64,000 bases of DNA from Chitinophaga sp. GbtcB8. GTDB lineage: Bacteria > Bacteroidota > Bacteroidia > Chitinophagales > Chitinophagaceae. The notes beneath the pieces were generated by a model that did not search any database, had not been told where the DNA came from, and saw nothing but the letters and a program-made list of their open reading frames with translations. Shown here piece by piece: positions 35,101 to 44,319 of the stretch (positions are counted from its first letter, which is position 1; each line of letters starts with the position of its first letter). Made by a program: the position numbers and the translations under genes. Where the stretch lies: the NCBI RefSeq assembly GCF_019091455.1, contig NZ_JAGXJN010000007.1, forward strand, positions 1 through 64,000, given 5' to 3'.

Positions 35101-36952
35101 GCAGCAACCGGATACTGTTATCACACAACCGGCTGCGCCGCTGGCAGTGGTAAATGTTACTACCATTGACCCTAAGGCCTATACGTATACAGATGGCAGC
35201 ATCAGCATTACGCTGAATGGCGGCACACCTGCTGCAGACGGCTCTTACAGCGTACAATGGCTGAACAGCAATAACCAGGTATTAAGCACCCATACAGAGC
35301 AGATACAGCCCGGCCAGTACACCACTACCTTACAAAATATTGGCGACGGCACTTATACCTTACAGGTAAAAGATGCGCAGTTCAGCATTTGTACCAATAA
35401 CAGCACCAGCGGCTGTTATGTATCTGTAGCCAATACATTGCATGAGCCGCCCTTATTAAAAGCCAGCATTGCAGAGCACCGCTATGTAGCCTGTAAAGAC
35501 GATAGCGACGGGGAGATGGTAGCACATGCTGACGGCGGCATCCCCTTCAGCAGCGGGCTGCCCTATACCTACCATTGGTTTAAGGTGGTGAATGGCAGCT
35601 TGCAGCCTGTTCCGCAAACAGACAGCATTATAACGGGCATGCCTAGTGGAAAATACCTGGTGCAGGTAACAGATTACAATAACATTACCCGCAGCTCAGA
35701 TACTTTTCATTTAGTGGAGCCGGATAAATTAACCGTAGCGCTGAATGCAACTGCAGTAACCTGCGCTTCCGGGCAGGATGGCAGCATTACAGCCCTGGTA
35801 AGCGGTGGTACGGCCCCCTTCCATTATGAATGGACCACCGGCGATACTACCAGCACCCTTCACAGCTTAACAGAAGGCGCTTACCTGCTGTTTGTGAAAG
35901 ATGGGCATAACTGCGAAACACAGAACAACGTAGACATTTTTATACCCGGCGGCATTACCATAGATGCAGATATTAAAGCGCCTACCTGCCATAGCGACTG
36001 TGACGGTTATATCAAAACCACCATCAGCGGCGGGGTAGCCCCTTACCGCTACCAGTGGAGCACCGGGCAAACCGGCACTGCGCTGGATAAGCTGTGCGCC
36101 GGCAAATACACCCTTACCGTTACAGATGCCAACAATTGCAAACGCATTCAAACCTTTAATCTGGCCGATCCTGCACCGCTGCAGGTACAGCTGGGACCTG
36201 ATAAAACTTTGTGTAATGATCAAACCTGGCTGGTAGATGCCGCTATTGCAGACCCGCAAGCTAAGTATGTATGGGGCGGTAACCCTGCGCTGCAGGCCCT
36301 TACGCCGCAGGTAACGCTTAGCCAAACCGGCCAGTACTGGGTGAATGTTACAGACAGCAAAGGTTGTAAAGGTTCGGATACCATTAACATACAGCAGAAT
36401 AAGGTAGCCATCTCCGCAGAGTTTGTGGCAGCTACGCAGATCTTCCAGAATGAGGATGTTTCTTTTGTGAACATCAGCAACCCGCTGCCGGAAAAAATTG
36501 AATGGGTAATACCTGCTAACCGCAACATTACCGTAGTACAAAACTCGCCGCTGCTGGCAGAGCTGCGCTTTGCGGATACCGGTGTGTACCGGATACAGCT
36601 GCGTACCCGTGTGGGAGATTGTGAGAAATTGTTCAGCAAGGATATTGCCGTGCTTGAAAAACAAACCTTCACGCAACCCGGCGGCGCAGCAGAACCTTTC
36701 ATTAAAACCTTTGAAATATTGCCAAATCCCAATACGGGACAGTTCAATGTGCGCATAGCGCTGGACAAGGCATCCGACATACGTTTACGCCTGTTTAACA
36801 TTATCAGCAACCAGCTGGTGAACGACCGGAAAGAAAGTCCGGCCGTACAGTTCAACGTGGGTTACCAGCTGAACATCACCGCAGGTACTTACCTGCTGCT
36901 GCTGGAAACGCCTATGGGTAATGCTATCAGGAAGATCATCATCAGTCAATAA
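32135..36952 (+). CDS. SprB-repeat surface adhesin with T9SS type A sorting domain
   Basis: 1605 aa with signal peptide MKKIIPLFFFILVYTVARGQ. After a unique N-terminal domain, about nine SprB-type repeats of the form C-x-G-x-x-DG-x-I-x-x-x-x-x-GG-T-x-PY-x-Y-x-WSN run from about residue 250 to 1340. Interleaved are three copies of a D-P-K-A-F-G-Y-x-DG module, about 815 bp apart, so a larger unit has been triplicated. The last 80 residues (from about 1527) are a T9SS type A C-terminal domain: ILPNPNTGQFNV ... AGTYLLLLE ... IRKIIIS. It is therefore sent to the cell surface by T9SS; SprB proteins are adhesins used in gliding and attachment. It lies 99 nt after the FN3 gene. Confidence 0.9.
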   Translation: MKKIIPLFFFILVYTVARGQQYEVAMDLSVYYNGNADKADCSSRFEITAYYSDGTNVRVWTESLDGLHENDVRTFPTHYFTFTNTKRLVRFHIFGRRSWDRGFPAGCKKNDVEASQDVYLTPSQPCFSYNHGNFIPRYTGNLNMRIYPKTVSITPTTATLPDETSVTLNATANFPASTYQWQYRTTSTGWNNFPSNFPMQRTITFTGNDLPNNFFLDAIERRENILVRVAYPCGAGESNTVILTPRFVAPKILSVTPVPPTCYGDQNGSFIVKFSRPLRPREGLVMQLDKQEIAAGNPAAFIDDRQITMDGNNSYTWSSDRGARKYRILLRGSYPTDIANPVPIYTGTAQHRANFEIVQPGPITFSSSKQNDVRCHNGADGAINITTSGGNGGNILYYKNAADGITRQVSIGNVTAYTLGGLNAGTYSLWLRDSKGCMPKDASNNEIIRPETITEPAASLVIDAATPTDPKAFGYSDGRVVVRVKGGTPNADGSYNITWTNAGGTTLPQTGMVGSGVYTTTLDNVPDGAYTLRVTDANHSSAGSGSEQGCIVTATYPLTQPPLLEVTPTITDSINCHGDGNGILSALATGGKRMSTAPYYTYEWYQLVGGTLTPLGQTGTQANGLTAGQYQVKVTDANNIEKLSDVINLIDPDPLNIQFTTTPVSCYSGSNGVLTTVVTGGTPAYAYSWSNSAQSADIYALPTGTYTLHIKDYHGCELTDVAYVPQPAEPLQIVTPTLIYPRAFGYTDGSIKVLLKGGTALAGGAYNVTWQKPDGTVLTSHTGQVVNGVYEDSLANLGAGDYNITVTDANYTGPDPNMQSCIVTGSFTLTEPPALVVNIAEKHYVSCKGDMDGVLFATASGGVPISAPLPYQFEWYKADNSGVYHAIGETNDTAHWLNTGFYKVIITDWNGITKESDSFHLVEPDLLQVALTTRNVSCNGGNDGFIRSTVTGGTLPYAWAWSNSETTQDILDQPSGHYTLLLTDAHGCEQQPDTVITQPAAPLAVVNVTTIDPKAYTYTDGSISITLNGGTPAADGSYSVQWLNSNNQVLSTHTEQIQPGQYTTTLQNIGDGTYTLQVKDAQFSICTNNSTSGCYVSVANTLHEPPLLKASIAEHRYVACKDDSDGEMVAHADGGIPFSSGLPYTYHWFKVVNGSLQPVPQTDSIITGMPSGKYLVQVTDYNNITRSSDTFHLVEPDKLTVALNATAVTCASGQDGSITALVSGGTAPFHYEWTTGDTTSTLHSLTEGAYLLFVKDGHNCETQNNVDIFIPGGITIDADIKAPTCHSDCDGYIKTTISGGVAPYRYQWSTGQTGTALDKLCAGKYTLTVTDANNCKRIQTFNLADPAPLQVQLGPDKTLCNDQTWLVDAAIADPQAKYVWGGNPALQALTPQVTLSQTGQYWVNVTDSKGCKGSDTINIQQNKVAISAEFVAATQIFQNEDVSFVNISNPLPEKIEWVIPANRNITVVQNSPLLAELRFADTGVYRIQLRTRVGDCEKLFSKDIAVLEKQTFTQPGGAAEPFIKTFEILPNPNTGQFNVRIALDKASDIRLRLFNIISNQLVNDRKESPAVQFNVGYQLNITAGTYLLLLETPMGNAIRKIIISQ

Positions 36953-36969
36953 TCATTAAATAAGATACG

Positions 36970-39249
36970 GTGACAGCTACACGTTTTATTCAAATAGCAG
37001 TCAGCATACTACTACTGTTCGTTCTGTGCCGGCCGCTGGCAGCGCAGCAGTACCCCGTGCGGGTACAGGTGCAAACGCTGCAGCCGGTATCAGCACAGCT
37101 CAGTAACCTGTATAGCGGTACGCAGGCGCGCATGATTGTTACCCTGCTGAACACCGACCTGCAAAAGCCGGTGCTGCAGGTACGACTGCGGCTGAATATC
37201 AAAGGCACCACGGTGGCGCTGCGCAACCGCGACTATGGCTCTTACCCGCTTATAGCGCTGGAAGCTGGCATACCGGTGCAGCTATCGCTGAACGACCTGG
37301 CGCCGTATTTTAACATTGATAACATGGAGGTTTCCGGTGTACCGCGGCAGCAATTGCAGCAAAGCGGCAAGCTACCGGATGGCTTTTATAACTTTTGTAT
37401 AGAAGTAGTGGAATTGAACAGCGGACAGCTGGTAAGCAATGATAAGCTGGGCTGTGCCCCGCCGGTATGGATCAGCACCAGCGAACCGCCCCTGCTAAAC
37501 CTGCCCCGCAAAGGAGAAGCCGTATCGTTCCGTGATCCGCTGAACATTGTTTTTAACTGGACGCCCCGGCATATGGGCAGTCCTAATGCCGCTTTCCAGA
37601 CAGAATATGAATTTACGCTGGTAGAGATCTGGGACACCGGCATTTTACCGGAAGCTGCTTTTAGCACCACCCCTCCCCTGTACCAGACCACTACGGCCAG
37701 CACTACGCTGTTATATGGTCCTGCAGAACCTCCCTTGCTGCCCGGCAAACGTTATGCCTGGCGCATACGTGCCAAAGCCAAACAGGGCATGGATGAATTT
37801 GACGTATTTACCAATAACGGCTATACGGAGATCTTCTATTTCACCCTGCAGGAAGATTGTGCGCCCCCGCAGCAGCCCGTGGCCACGGTACAGGATGGCC
37901 GCATTACCATTACCTGGCTGCCGCAGCCTAAAATGTTTGAATACCTGGTAGAATACCGGGAGCAGGGCAAGGATAACGCAGAATGGTTCAACGTAAAAAC
38001 CACCAGCAGCGAAGTAACTATTTATGATGCAGTACCCGGCCGCAAATATGATTACCGCGTAGGCGGCTATTGCACCCTGGGCAACAAAACCCTGGGCGAC
38101 GTGCATGGCTTCACCGTACCCTCCCGCGACACAATCTCCAACAGGAACTGCGGCCTGCTGCCGGATATTAAGCTGGCCAACCAAACGGCGCTACAGGAGC
38201 TGCAGCCCGATGACCAGATCATGGCCGGCGACTTCCCGGTGCGCTTATTACAGGTACGCGGCGCAGGTTCATTTACCGGTTACGGTTATATCACCATCCC
38301 CTTCCTGGGCTACAACCGCTTAAAGGTGAAGTTTGACAATATAAAAGTGAACACAGACCGGCAGCTGATGAGCGGGGTGATCATGAGCACCTTTGATTCT
38401 TTGGGCACACAGATCGTGGATGTAGATAAGGCAGTGCAGGCCATTAAAGATTTTGCAAGCGTGATCAACGACCTGGCGCATTTGGCCATAGATGAGGATT
38501 ACCTGGCCATTAAAGAGCTGACGGAACAGATCAAAGAAATGGCTGAAGCAGAACTGCCGGAAGAGCTGAAGGACCGTATGAATACTGCTGCCGATAACAT
38601 GGAGCAATCCAAGAAAGAATACGACGAGGCGAAGAAAGAGTACGATGCAGCGCAAACACCGGAAGAAAAAACCGCCGCCAAGAAGAAGATGGATACCGCA
38701 GAGAAGAAGTTTGAAGATGCCAAGAAGGAAGTAGCTGCAGTGAATAAGGAGAAGGAAGAGCTGGTGAAAGATGTGGCAGATGTGCTGGTAAAAGCCATTA
38801 AAGCGCTGAAAGCAGAAGCAGACAAATCATCCAGTGGCACCAGCACCGGCTTTGCAACGCAGCAGCGCCTGATCAAAGAAGCGGTGTTTGATAAGCAGGG
38901 TATTACCACGGACACTACCGCCAATACCCAGATAGAAGCGTTGGGCGGCTTTGATGAAACACTGACAGAAAGCGATATACCGGCCAGCTCCAAAGAATTT
39001 GCCGCACTGGTAAAAGATTATAACCAAAAACGTAAGCTGTTGATCACAATGAAGTTAATATTTGCCGCTTCCGATTTCTACAAAGATGAAGCAGCCGTGA
39101 ATAATGACTTTAAAGATGATGTTGCGCTGGATGGCAAAACCCTTATTAAGGAGATCATGAGCATGCAAATGAAAGATGCCAGCAAACAGGATATGATCAA
39201 ATACGCAACAGAACAGCTGAAACTTAAAATTGACAACTTACTTAAATAA
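36970..39249 (+). CDS. Exported TANFOR-like protein with FN3 domain and coiled coil
   Basis: 759 aa from a GTG. The signal peptide ends in PLAAQQYPV. Residues 26-296 carry the pattern I associate with proteins NCBI calls TANFOR (tandem five ORF): VRLRLNIKG, a SPNAAFQTEYEFTLVEIWD block and YGPAEPPLLPGKRYAWRIRA. An FN3 domain follows at about 297-387. Residues 510-617 are a Lys/Glu/Ala-rich coiled coil. The C-terminus is helical. No T9SS domain, so secretion may depend on the cluster's other products. The family name is from memory and should be confirmed. It starts 17 nt after the adhesin gene. Confidence 0.78.
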   Translation: MTATRFIQIAVSILLLFVLCRPLAAQQYPVRVQVQTLQPVSAQLSNLYSGTQARMIVTLLNTDLQKPVLQVRLRLNIKGTTVALRNRDYGSYPLIALEAGIPVQLSLNDLAPYFNIDNMEVSGVPRQQLQQSGKLPDGFYNFCIEVVELNSGQLVSNDKLGCAPPVWISTSEPPLLNLPRKGEAVSFRDPLNIVFNWTPRHMGSPNAAFQTEYEFTLVEIWDTGILPEAAFSTTPPLYQTTTASTTLLYGPAEPPLLPGKRYAWRIRAKAKQGMDEFDVFTNNGYTEIFYFTLQEDCAPPQQPVATVQDGRITITWLPQPKMFEYLVEYREQGKDNAEWFNVKTTSSEVTIYDAVPGRKYDYRVGGYCTLGNKTLGDVHGFTVPSRDTISNRNCGLLPDIKLANQTALQELQPDDQIMAGDFPVRLLQVRGAGSFTGYGYITIPFLGYNRLKVKFDNIKVNTDRQLMSGVIMSTFDSLGTQIVDVDKAVQAIKDFASVINDLAHLAIDEDYLAIKELTEQIKEMAEAELPEELKDRMNTAADNMEQSKKEYDEAKKEYDAAQTPEEKTAAKKKMDTAEKKFEDAKKEVAAVNKEKEELVKDVADVLVKAIKALKAEADKSSSGTSTGFATQQRLIKEAVFDKQGITTDTTANTQIEALGGFDETLTESDIPASSKEFAALVKDYNQKRKLLITMKLIFAASDFYKDEAAVNNDFKDDVALDGKTLIKEIMSMQMKDASKQDMIKYATEQLKLKIDNLLK

Positions 39250-39256
39250 CAGGAAA

Positions 39257-42200
39257 ATGATCCGGTTACTGAAAAGGATACTGATTTGTATAAGTGTACT
39301 GTTAGGATACATACCGTTGTACGCGTCGTCTTCATCGGCCGACAGCCTGGTAGACCGGTATGTGAACCGTTTAACCAAAGCCGTTAATAGTAAGATAAGG
39401 GCCGACAGGAACAAGGCTGAGAAAGATTACCTGCTGATGTACGACGATCCTGCCCAGACCTTTTATGCGGATTATGTAAATAACGGGCAGTACTTCTGGT
39501 TCAACGGCAATACCACATTGGAATCACAGGTACGTTCCCTGGTGAATACCGTGCAGGCGCAAACCGGAACAGAGCACCTGTACGTAGTGCTGGCATCTAT
39601 TTACAACTATGCGGCCCCTGAAGATGTATCTGATATTAAATGGTCCAGTGTAAAGGCGCAGAATAAATATGAAGTAGCCGACATTAACGCCAGCGAATCC
39701 ATATGGAAAAGTGTTATTCCGAAAATAAGGCAGAACACAAAGTTGTTATCTACCAACTCCGTATTATACATCATTTCTTATTTCACTAACATAAACGGCA
39801 CCTATAAAGTAAGCCACCGTTGCTTTTACCATGGATCATCCTCTCTGATGGTAAACGGATTCCAGATCAGCGCCACCGATTATGTAAGCAAAACCAACAA
39901 CGCCAAAAGCGATCAGAACAGCCTGCGCATAGGCTTTTTAAAACAAACTATACAAGCGGCCGCCAACAGCATTGCCAAGTTCAATGCCGACTTCAAGCAG
40001 GTGAACGAAGACTTTGCCAAGCTGGCGTCGGATAGCCGGGGCATGAAGTTCTACAATGATTATAAAGACCTGTGCGAGGATCAGCTGATCCTGAAAAAAC
40101 TGGCGCTGCTGATCAACAGTATGGACTATGATGCCTATGTGGCTTATCTGAGCGACAAAAAAACCGGGGATGGTTATTACCCGGCTGTGTTCCGTGGTTT
40201 TTATGATAACCTGTATAAGTTCAATGAGAATTTTAAAGAGATCACTAAACTATTGCCCGAGATCACCTCACCATCCCAGCTTGTAAAAGCGCTGGATGTG
40301 TTTAGCGAGGGTGAATTAGCTGTGCTGAAATACCCGGGGCGCATTCGCGCTATAACGATCCTGAATAAACTGGAAGAGCTGAATGATAATTCCTGGTGGC
40401 AGGTGCTCAATACCAGCCGCTGGGTGAACATTCTGAAGAGCGAAAGCGGCCAAACCATTGTAAGCTCTGAAGATTTAATGATAGCGCTGATATCCACTAC
40501 CCCGGACGACCAGCAGCCATCGCTGATGGAAGACCTGAAGGGTACGGACAAGAAGTACAAGCTGCTGAAAGACATTTTCAAGAAAATGGATGATGAGCCG
40601 GTAGGCGAAGGTAACTATTCAAAACTCATGGGCGTGTTAGCGCCGATGGTAGTGAAGAACGCCACTGATAAAGCGCTGGATGACCTGTATACCAGGAACA
40701 GGATCTTCTCCTGGGAAAATGGTAAAATGCAGAACATCATCCAGGATGAAACCAAAGCAACATCTGCTACTGTTACTATCAATGGGCAAAGCATCACCCT
40801 AAATCCCCAGTTCGCATTTTATCAGTACACTCCAAAGTATGATGAGGAACTGGGCACCACCTTACAAAAATACGGTGTTGGTAAGCCAAAGTGGGACATG
40901 AAAGAGAATGGCATCTTCCAGCCGCCGCCGGCCCCCGCCGGGTGTACCACCTGTGCCGATATCCCCACCCGCATTATCGGGGAAGACGATGCATTGGAGC
41001 CTTTTGACCTGATAGCCATTATACCTACCAGTGAAATAAATTTCGGCACCGGCTTTAGCGTAGAGCCGGACCAGATCACCTTGTTGCCAAGCTTTTTTAT
41101 TCAATGGTACCTGAAAAAAGTTGATAATAAAGAGATCAAGCATAATGTGAACATGACGCTGGCCGCTGTGTCGCTGGCTACAGGTGTAGGCGGTTTTGTT
41201 TCTGCTGCCACCCTGGGGGCCAGGATCCTGATCGTTGCGGAAACCTTCTTTGCCCTTACTGCTATAGCGGGTGAGGAATATCCCGGCTTTAACAACTTCA
41301 TGAAAGAAAATCTGGGAACTACCGGTTACCAGATCTTTAAGGCAGTAGAATTTGGTGTGAACCTGTTTGCGGCCGGGAGGGGTGCGGCCGCCCTGGGTAA
41401 AGGTGTAATTAACACAGCTAAAAAGCTAAGTACCAGCTTTCTTAATCTTATAAAGAACAACCCAGCCTTTCTTGCCAAACTACGCGCAGCCTATCCGCTA
41501 CGTTTTCAACAGCTGGCGGCATGGATGAAGAACCCGGACCTCGGCGCAGTTGATCTTGCGGCCATTGCCAATACCGCCACCAATGTGGCTAAGAGCGCAT
41601 CTAAAACGTTCAGTGAAGTAATGGCAAAGTATAAGATCAAATTCCAGGTTGTTAATGAGACCACGGTTGCCCGGGCATCCCGCCTGACAAAAGAAGGAGA
41701 AGCATTCAGTGATCCTGAAGCCCTTTTCCTGGACGATCTTGATGACCTGGATGGTATTGGAAGCGGCGGCAATAATGGCGGCGGCACCTCACCCGGAGGT
41801 AACGGCGGTAACGGCAGCAGCGGCGGTGGAGGAACCAGCGGTAGTAGTGGCGGCGGCGTGCAAACAGCTACAGCGCCTAAGCTGGTGGTAGCAGGACGTT
41901 CTGGAAAATTTATTTTGAACAGCGCGGAAAGTAAGAACCTGATGAAGGAGCTGGCCCTGCGGCAGCTCGTGGAAGCCACTGTAGAAGGACAAATGAGCTT
42001 TCAGCAAATACCTGAGTTTGCGCCGGACCTGCTGGAAGCCCTGAAAGCGCCGACCTTGCCGGCGAAAGCTGCTTCTGTGAAAGTATTCCAGAGCCCTACC
42101 GCCCAGGCAGTAGTAGTAACAGCTGGTGAAGAAGTGCATTTGGTGTATGCGGAAGGTGAAGCCCAGCCAATAGTAAGCGCTCTTATAAGAGCCAGGCAGT

Positions 42201-43258
42201 CACCAGGCCAAACAGACACCAAAAAAGATGAGGACGAATGCGAGCTGTGTAAACAACAACCACTTATATGCAGACTGGATGCAAAAGCCAGCTATGGCAG
42301 GAAGAATGAGGCATTTGCAAAATTATGTAACCTGCCCGAGCCAACACGCTTACAGGTTTGCGCAAGGCTTGACATGTTACCGCCTACTGACCTGGATGTG
42401 TTCCTGCAGGACCTTGTAGTACCAAAACCGCCCGAAGCAATAACCTGCAACGGCGTTAATACATACCTGGCCGATAATACAGGCGTGCTGACAGCCGCCA
42501 TCGTGGAAGCCTGGACCATTTATAAAGAAGCAGGGCGCACCTGCCTGCGCGTGAGCCCTGAGCACCTGAGAAGTTTGGCAAGCGCATGGACAAACGCACG
42601 GTTGAAAGAAGCACCTTACGTATTTACCCGTGCCGAATTTGTTGGCATTGCACGGGCGGGCGCCTCCGCAAGAAGTTTTGCTGAAAAGTATGACAGAACC
42701 GTGTTTGATAATCTGCAGCGGGTATGTAACAACCTTACAGCAACTTTTGTGAACATGAATAAGCTGAAAGCCAAGCTGCAGCAGGTGAACAGCGGTGCTA
42801 CGCTGGAAGGCTTCAACTTTAACATGAAGTTCCTGGGTGAGTATGCAACAGCCATGAACGGCGGCACGCTGCAGTTTGAAGATACCCAGCCCAGCCCCGG
42901 CAGGTCCATAGACATGACAGACGCAAGGAACCAACAGCGCAAAACATTCTACGAATTCAAAAGCGTACAGGATATAGGCAGCGATTTCGCAGAACAGTTT
43001 ACAAAAGACCTGATCGCAGCAGCAGTGATAGAACAGATAAAATGGGTGTTTGACCGGACAAAATTGGATTCGGCAACAATCAGAACACAGGTATTAAACA
43101 AATTGCTGGCCACCGACGGCCTGGCGCAGCTGAATACATTAACAGCGGCAAAGAAAACATTGTATTTTAGCGGCTACGATCCTTTGGTAGGTATTACGGA
43201 CGACGATGTACGTGCGTTCATTAATGCCAATTTTGAAACCATATTTTTAGTCAGATAA
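39257..43258 (+). CDS. Exported polymorphic-toxin-like protein with C-terminal nuclease domain
   Basis: 1333 aa from the ATG at 39257, 7 nt after the previous stop with an AGGAAA ribosome-binding site; an upstream TTG at 39230 overlaps that stop and spoils the signal peptide. After the signal peptide comes a large helical region. Residues 630-710 are Ala/Gly-rich hydrophobic helices of the pretoxin/pore type (AVSLATGVGGFVSAATLGAR; FAAGRGAAALGKGVI). A Gly/Ser-rich linker follows at 834-869, then a C-terminal region ending in a PD-(D/E)xK-like core. Its key residues are Asp1219 in RSIDMTD, and Glu1233 and Lys1235 in YEFKSVQ, then a QFTKDL and an IKWVFD block. This architecture is that of secreted polymorphic toxins; DNA or RNA cleavage is inferred. 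Confidence 0.75.
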   Translation: MIRLLKRILICISVLLGYIPLYASSSSADSLVDRYVNRLTKAVNSKIRADRNKAEKDYLLMYDDPAQTFYADYVNNGQYFWFNGNTTLESQVRSLVNTVQAQTGTEHLYVVLASIYNYAAPEDVSDIKWSSVKAQNKYEVADINASESIWKSVIPKIRQNTKLLSTNSVLYIISYFTNINGTYKVSHRCFYHGSSSLMVNGFQISATDYVSKTNNAKSDQNSLRIGFLKQTIQAAANSIAKFNADFKQVNEDFAKLASDSRGMKFYNDYKDLCEDQLILKKLALLINSMDYDAYVAYLSDKKTGDGYYPAVFRGFYDNLYKFNENFKEITKLLPEITSPSQLVKALDVFSEGELAVLKYPGRIRAITILNKLEELNDNSWWQVLNTSRWVNILKSESGQTIVSSEDLMIALISTTPDDQQPSLMEDLKGTDKKYKLLKDIFKKMDDEPVGEGNYSKLMGVLAPMVVKNATDKALDDLYTRNRIFSWENGKMQNIIQDETKATSATVTINGQSITLNPQFAFYQYTPKYDEELGTTLQKYGVGKPKWDMKENGIFQPPPAPAGCTTCADIPTRIIGEDDALEPFDLIAIIPTSEINFGTGFSVEPDQITLLPSFFIQWYLKKVDNKEIKHNVNMTLAAVSLATGVGGFVSAATLGARILIVAETFFALTAIAGEEYPGFNNFMKENLGTTGYQIFKAVEFGVNLFAAGRGAAALGKGVINTAKKLSTSFLNLIKNNPAFLAKLRAAYPLRFQQLAAWMKNPDLGAVDLAAIANTATNVAKSASKTFSEVMAKYKIKFQVVNETTVARASRLTKEGEAFSDPEALFLDDLDDLDGIGSGGNNGGGTSPGGNGGNGSSGGGGTSGSSGGGVQTATAPKLVVAGRSGKFILNSAESKNLMKELALRQLVEATVEGQMSFQQIPEFAPDLLEALKAPTLPAKAASVKVFQSPTAQAVVVTAGEEVHLVYAEGEAQPIVSALIRARQSPGQTDTKKDEDECELCKQQPLICRLDAKASYGRKNEAFAKLCNLPEPTRLQVCARLDMLPPTDLDVFLQDLVVPKPPEAITCNGVNTYLADNTGVLTAAIVEAWTIYKEAGRTCLRVSPEHLRSLASAWTNARLKEAPYVFTRAEFVGIARAGASARSFAEKYDRTVFDNLQRVCNNLTATFVNMNKLKAKLQQVNSGATLEGFNFNMKFLGEYATAMNGGTLQFEDTQPSPGRSIDMTDARNQQRKTFYEFKSVQDIGSDFAEQFTKDLIAAAVIEQIKWVFDRTKLDSATIRTQVLNKLLATDGLAQLNTLTAAKKTLYFSGYDPLVGITDDDVRAFINANFETIFLVR

Positions 43259-43259
43259 T

Positions 43260-44291
43260 ATGATGCAATTAATCCGCCGGTTAAACCAGGTAACAGAACC
43301 GCTTATTACAGCAACAGGCATTGTTTATAAGAACAGCGATAATGCCATTGTGCGCATAGACAACAACCTTTCAGTAACTGAAAGTGCGCCAGATGCAGCA
43401 CCTTTTGTGCTGGCAGCAATGGTGAACGGGGAAGTGATCACCCGCACAAAGGATAAGATCATTGCCTGGGATACTAACAGCAACGTCCGGAATGAATACC
43501 CGTTCAATTATACCGGCAGCCTGCAGATCAAGCTGCTGTATGATGATCACATGATCATCCGCAATAAAACAGCGGCCGGCTGGAAACTGAGCAAATATAA
43601 TTTCCGGAGCTCCAACATAATCTGGGAAGCAGATGGTACCTATGCCCACCTTTTCAGCAGGAACGGCGATCAGCTGGTAACCACGCATACTGAGAAAAAG
43701 GATGTGCTTACCTGTTTCAGCGAAACAAACGGCAGCCTTCTGTGGGAAGTGAATATCAATGAGCTGGGCTTGCCTGCAGGCAGCTATGAGATCATTGCCC
43801 GCCCGCAGTTTGCAGGAGGCCGTATATACGTTGGTGTTACCGGCGGCCAATCGGACTATTTGCTTTGCCTGCATGCCGCCAACGGTCAGTTACACTGGCA
43901 GCTGAAAGGTGCAGGTATGAGATTCCAGGTAATGGAGCAGGCCATACTATGTTTTGTAAATACGGAAATATGGCAGATCAATGCCGGGGATGGCACACGC
44001 CTTCATAGTGCAGACCTGTCAGCCCATATTAAGTCAGCAGGTATTGATCCTTATGCCAACGTAATATTCAGGGATAACAAAATGTACCTGGCAGGGATCC
44101 TGGATACTATTATCAGCGAATGGAATATACAAACCGGCGAGCTGTTATGGCATTACCGGATCCACGATACCGATAAAACAGGCCGCAGGGGTGTTATGAT
44201 CCCCGCAGCCGAAGATGTATTTTATGTATTTGATAACCGCATGTATGTGCTGGATTCAGAACAGACCTTACATGTATTTGAAAAGGGATAA
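43260..44291 (+). CDS. PQQ-like beta-propeller protein, candidate immunity protein
   Basis: 343 aa, starting one base after the toxin stop; a second ATG at 43263 is possible. There is no signal peptide, so it should stay in the cytoplasm. Repeats of the W-D-x-x-T-G-x-x-L-W type are visible (TNGSLLWEVNINELG, ANGQLHWQLKGAG, QTGELLWHYRI). They fit a PQQ/BamB-like propeller that has no dehydrogenase residues. Position directly behind a nuclease-type toxin, plus cytoplasmic location, suggest an immunity protein. Alternatively it is a structural partner. The role is an inference from context only. Confidence 0.65.
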   Translation: MMQLIRRLNQVTEPLITATGIVYKNSDNAIVRIDNNLSVTESAPDAAPFVLAAMVNGEVITRTKDKIIAWDTNSNVRNEYPFNYTGSLQIKLLYDDHMIIRNKTAAGWKLSKYNFRSSNIIWEADGTYAHLFSRNGDQLVTTHTEKKDVLTCFSETNGSLLWEVNINELGLPAGSYEIIARPQFAGGRIYVGVTGGQSDYLLCLHAANGQLHWQLKGAGMRFQVMEQAILCFVNTEIWQINAGDGTRLHSADLSAHIKSAGIDPYANVIFRDNKMYLAGILDTIISEWNIQTGELLWHYRIHDTDKTGRRGVMIPAAEDVFYVFDNRMYVLDSEQTLHVFEKG

Positions 44292-44319
44292 ACGTTTGTA
44301 AGTCCCTTCCTATACACCT

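Noticed and set aside
35867..36676. 269-codon minus-strand frame inside the SprB gene
   Set aside because: Shadow of a repeat-rich coding sequence; no start signal or recognisable domain.
43260..44291. PQQ-dependent dehydrogenase
   Set aside because: The propeller lacks a signal peptide and the calcium/PQQ-binding residues; only the repeat fold is shared.
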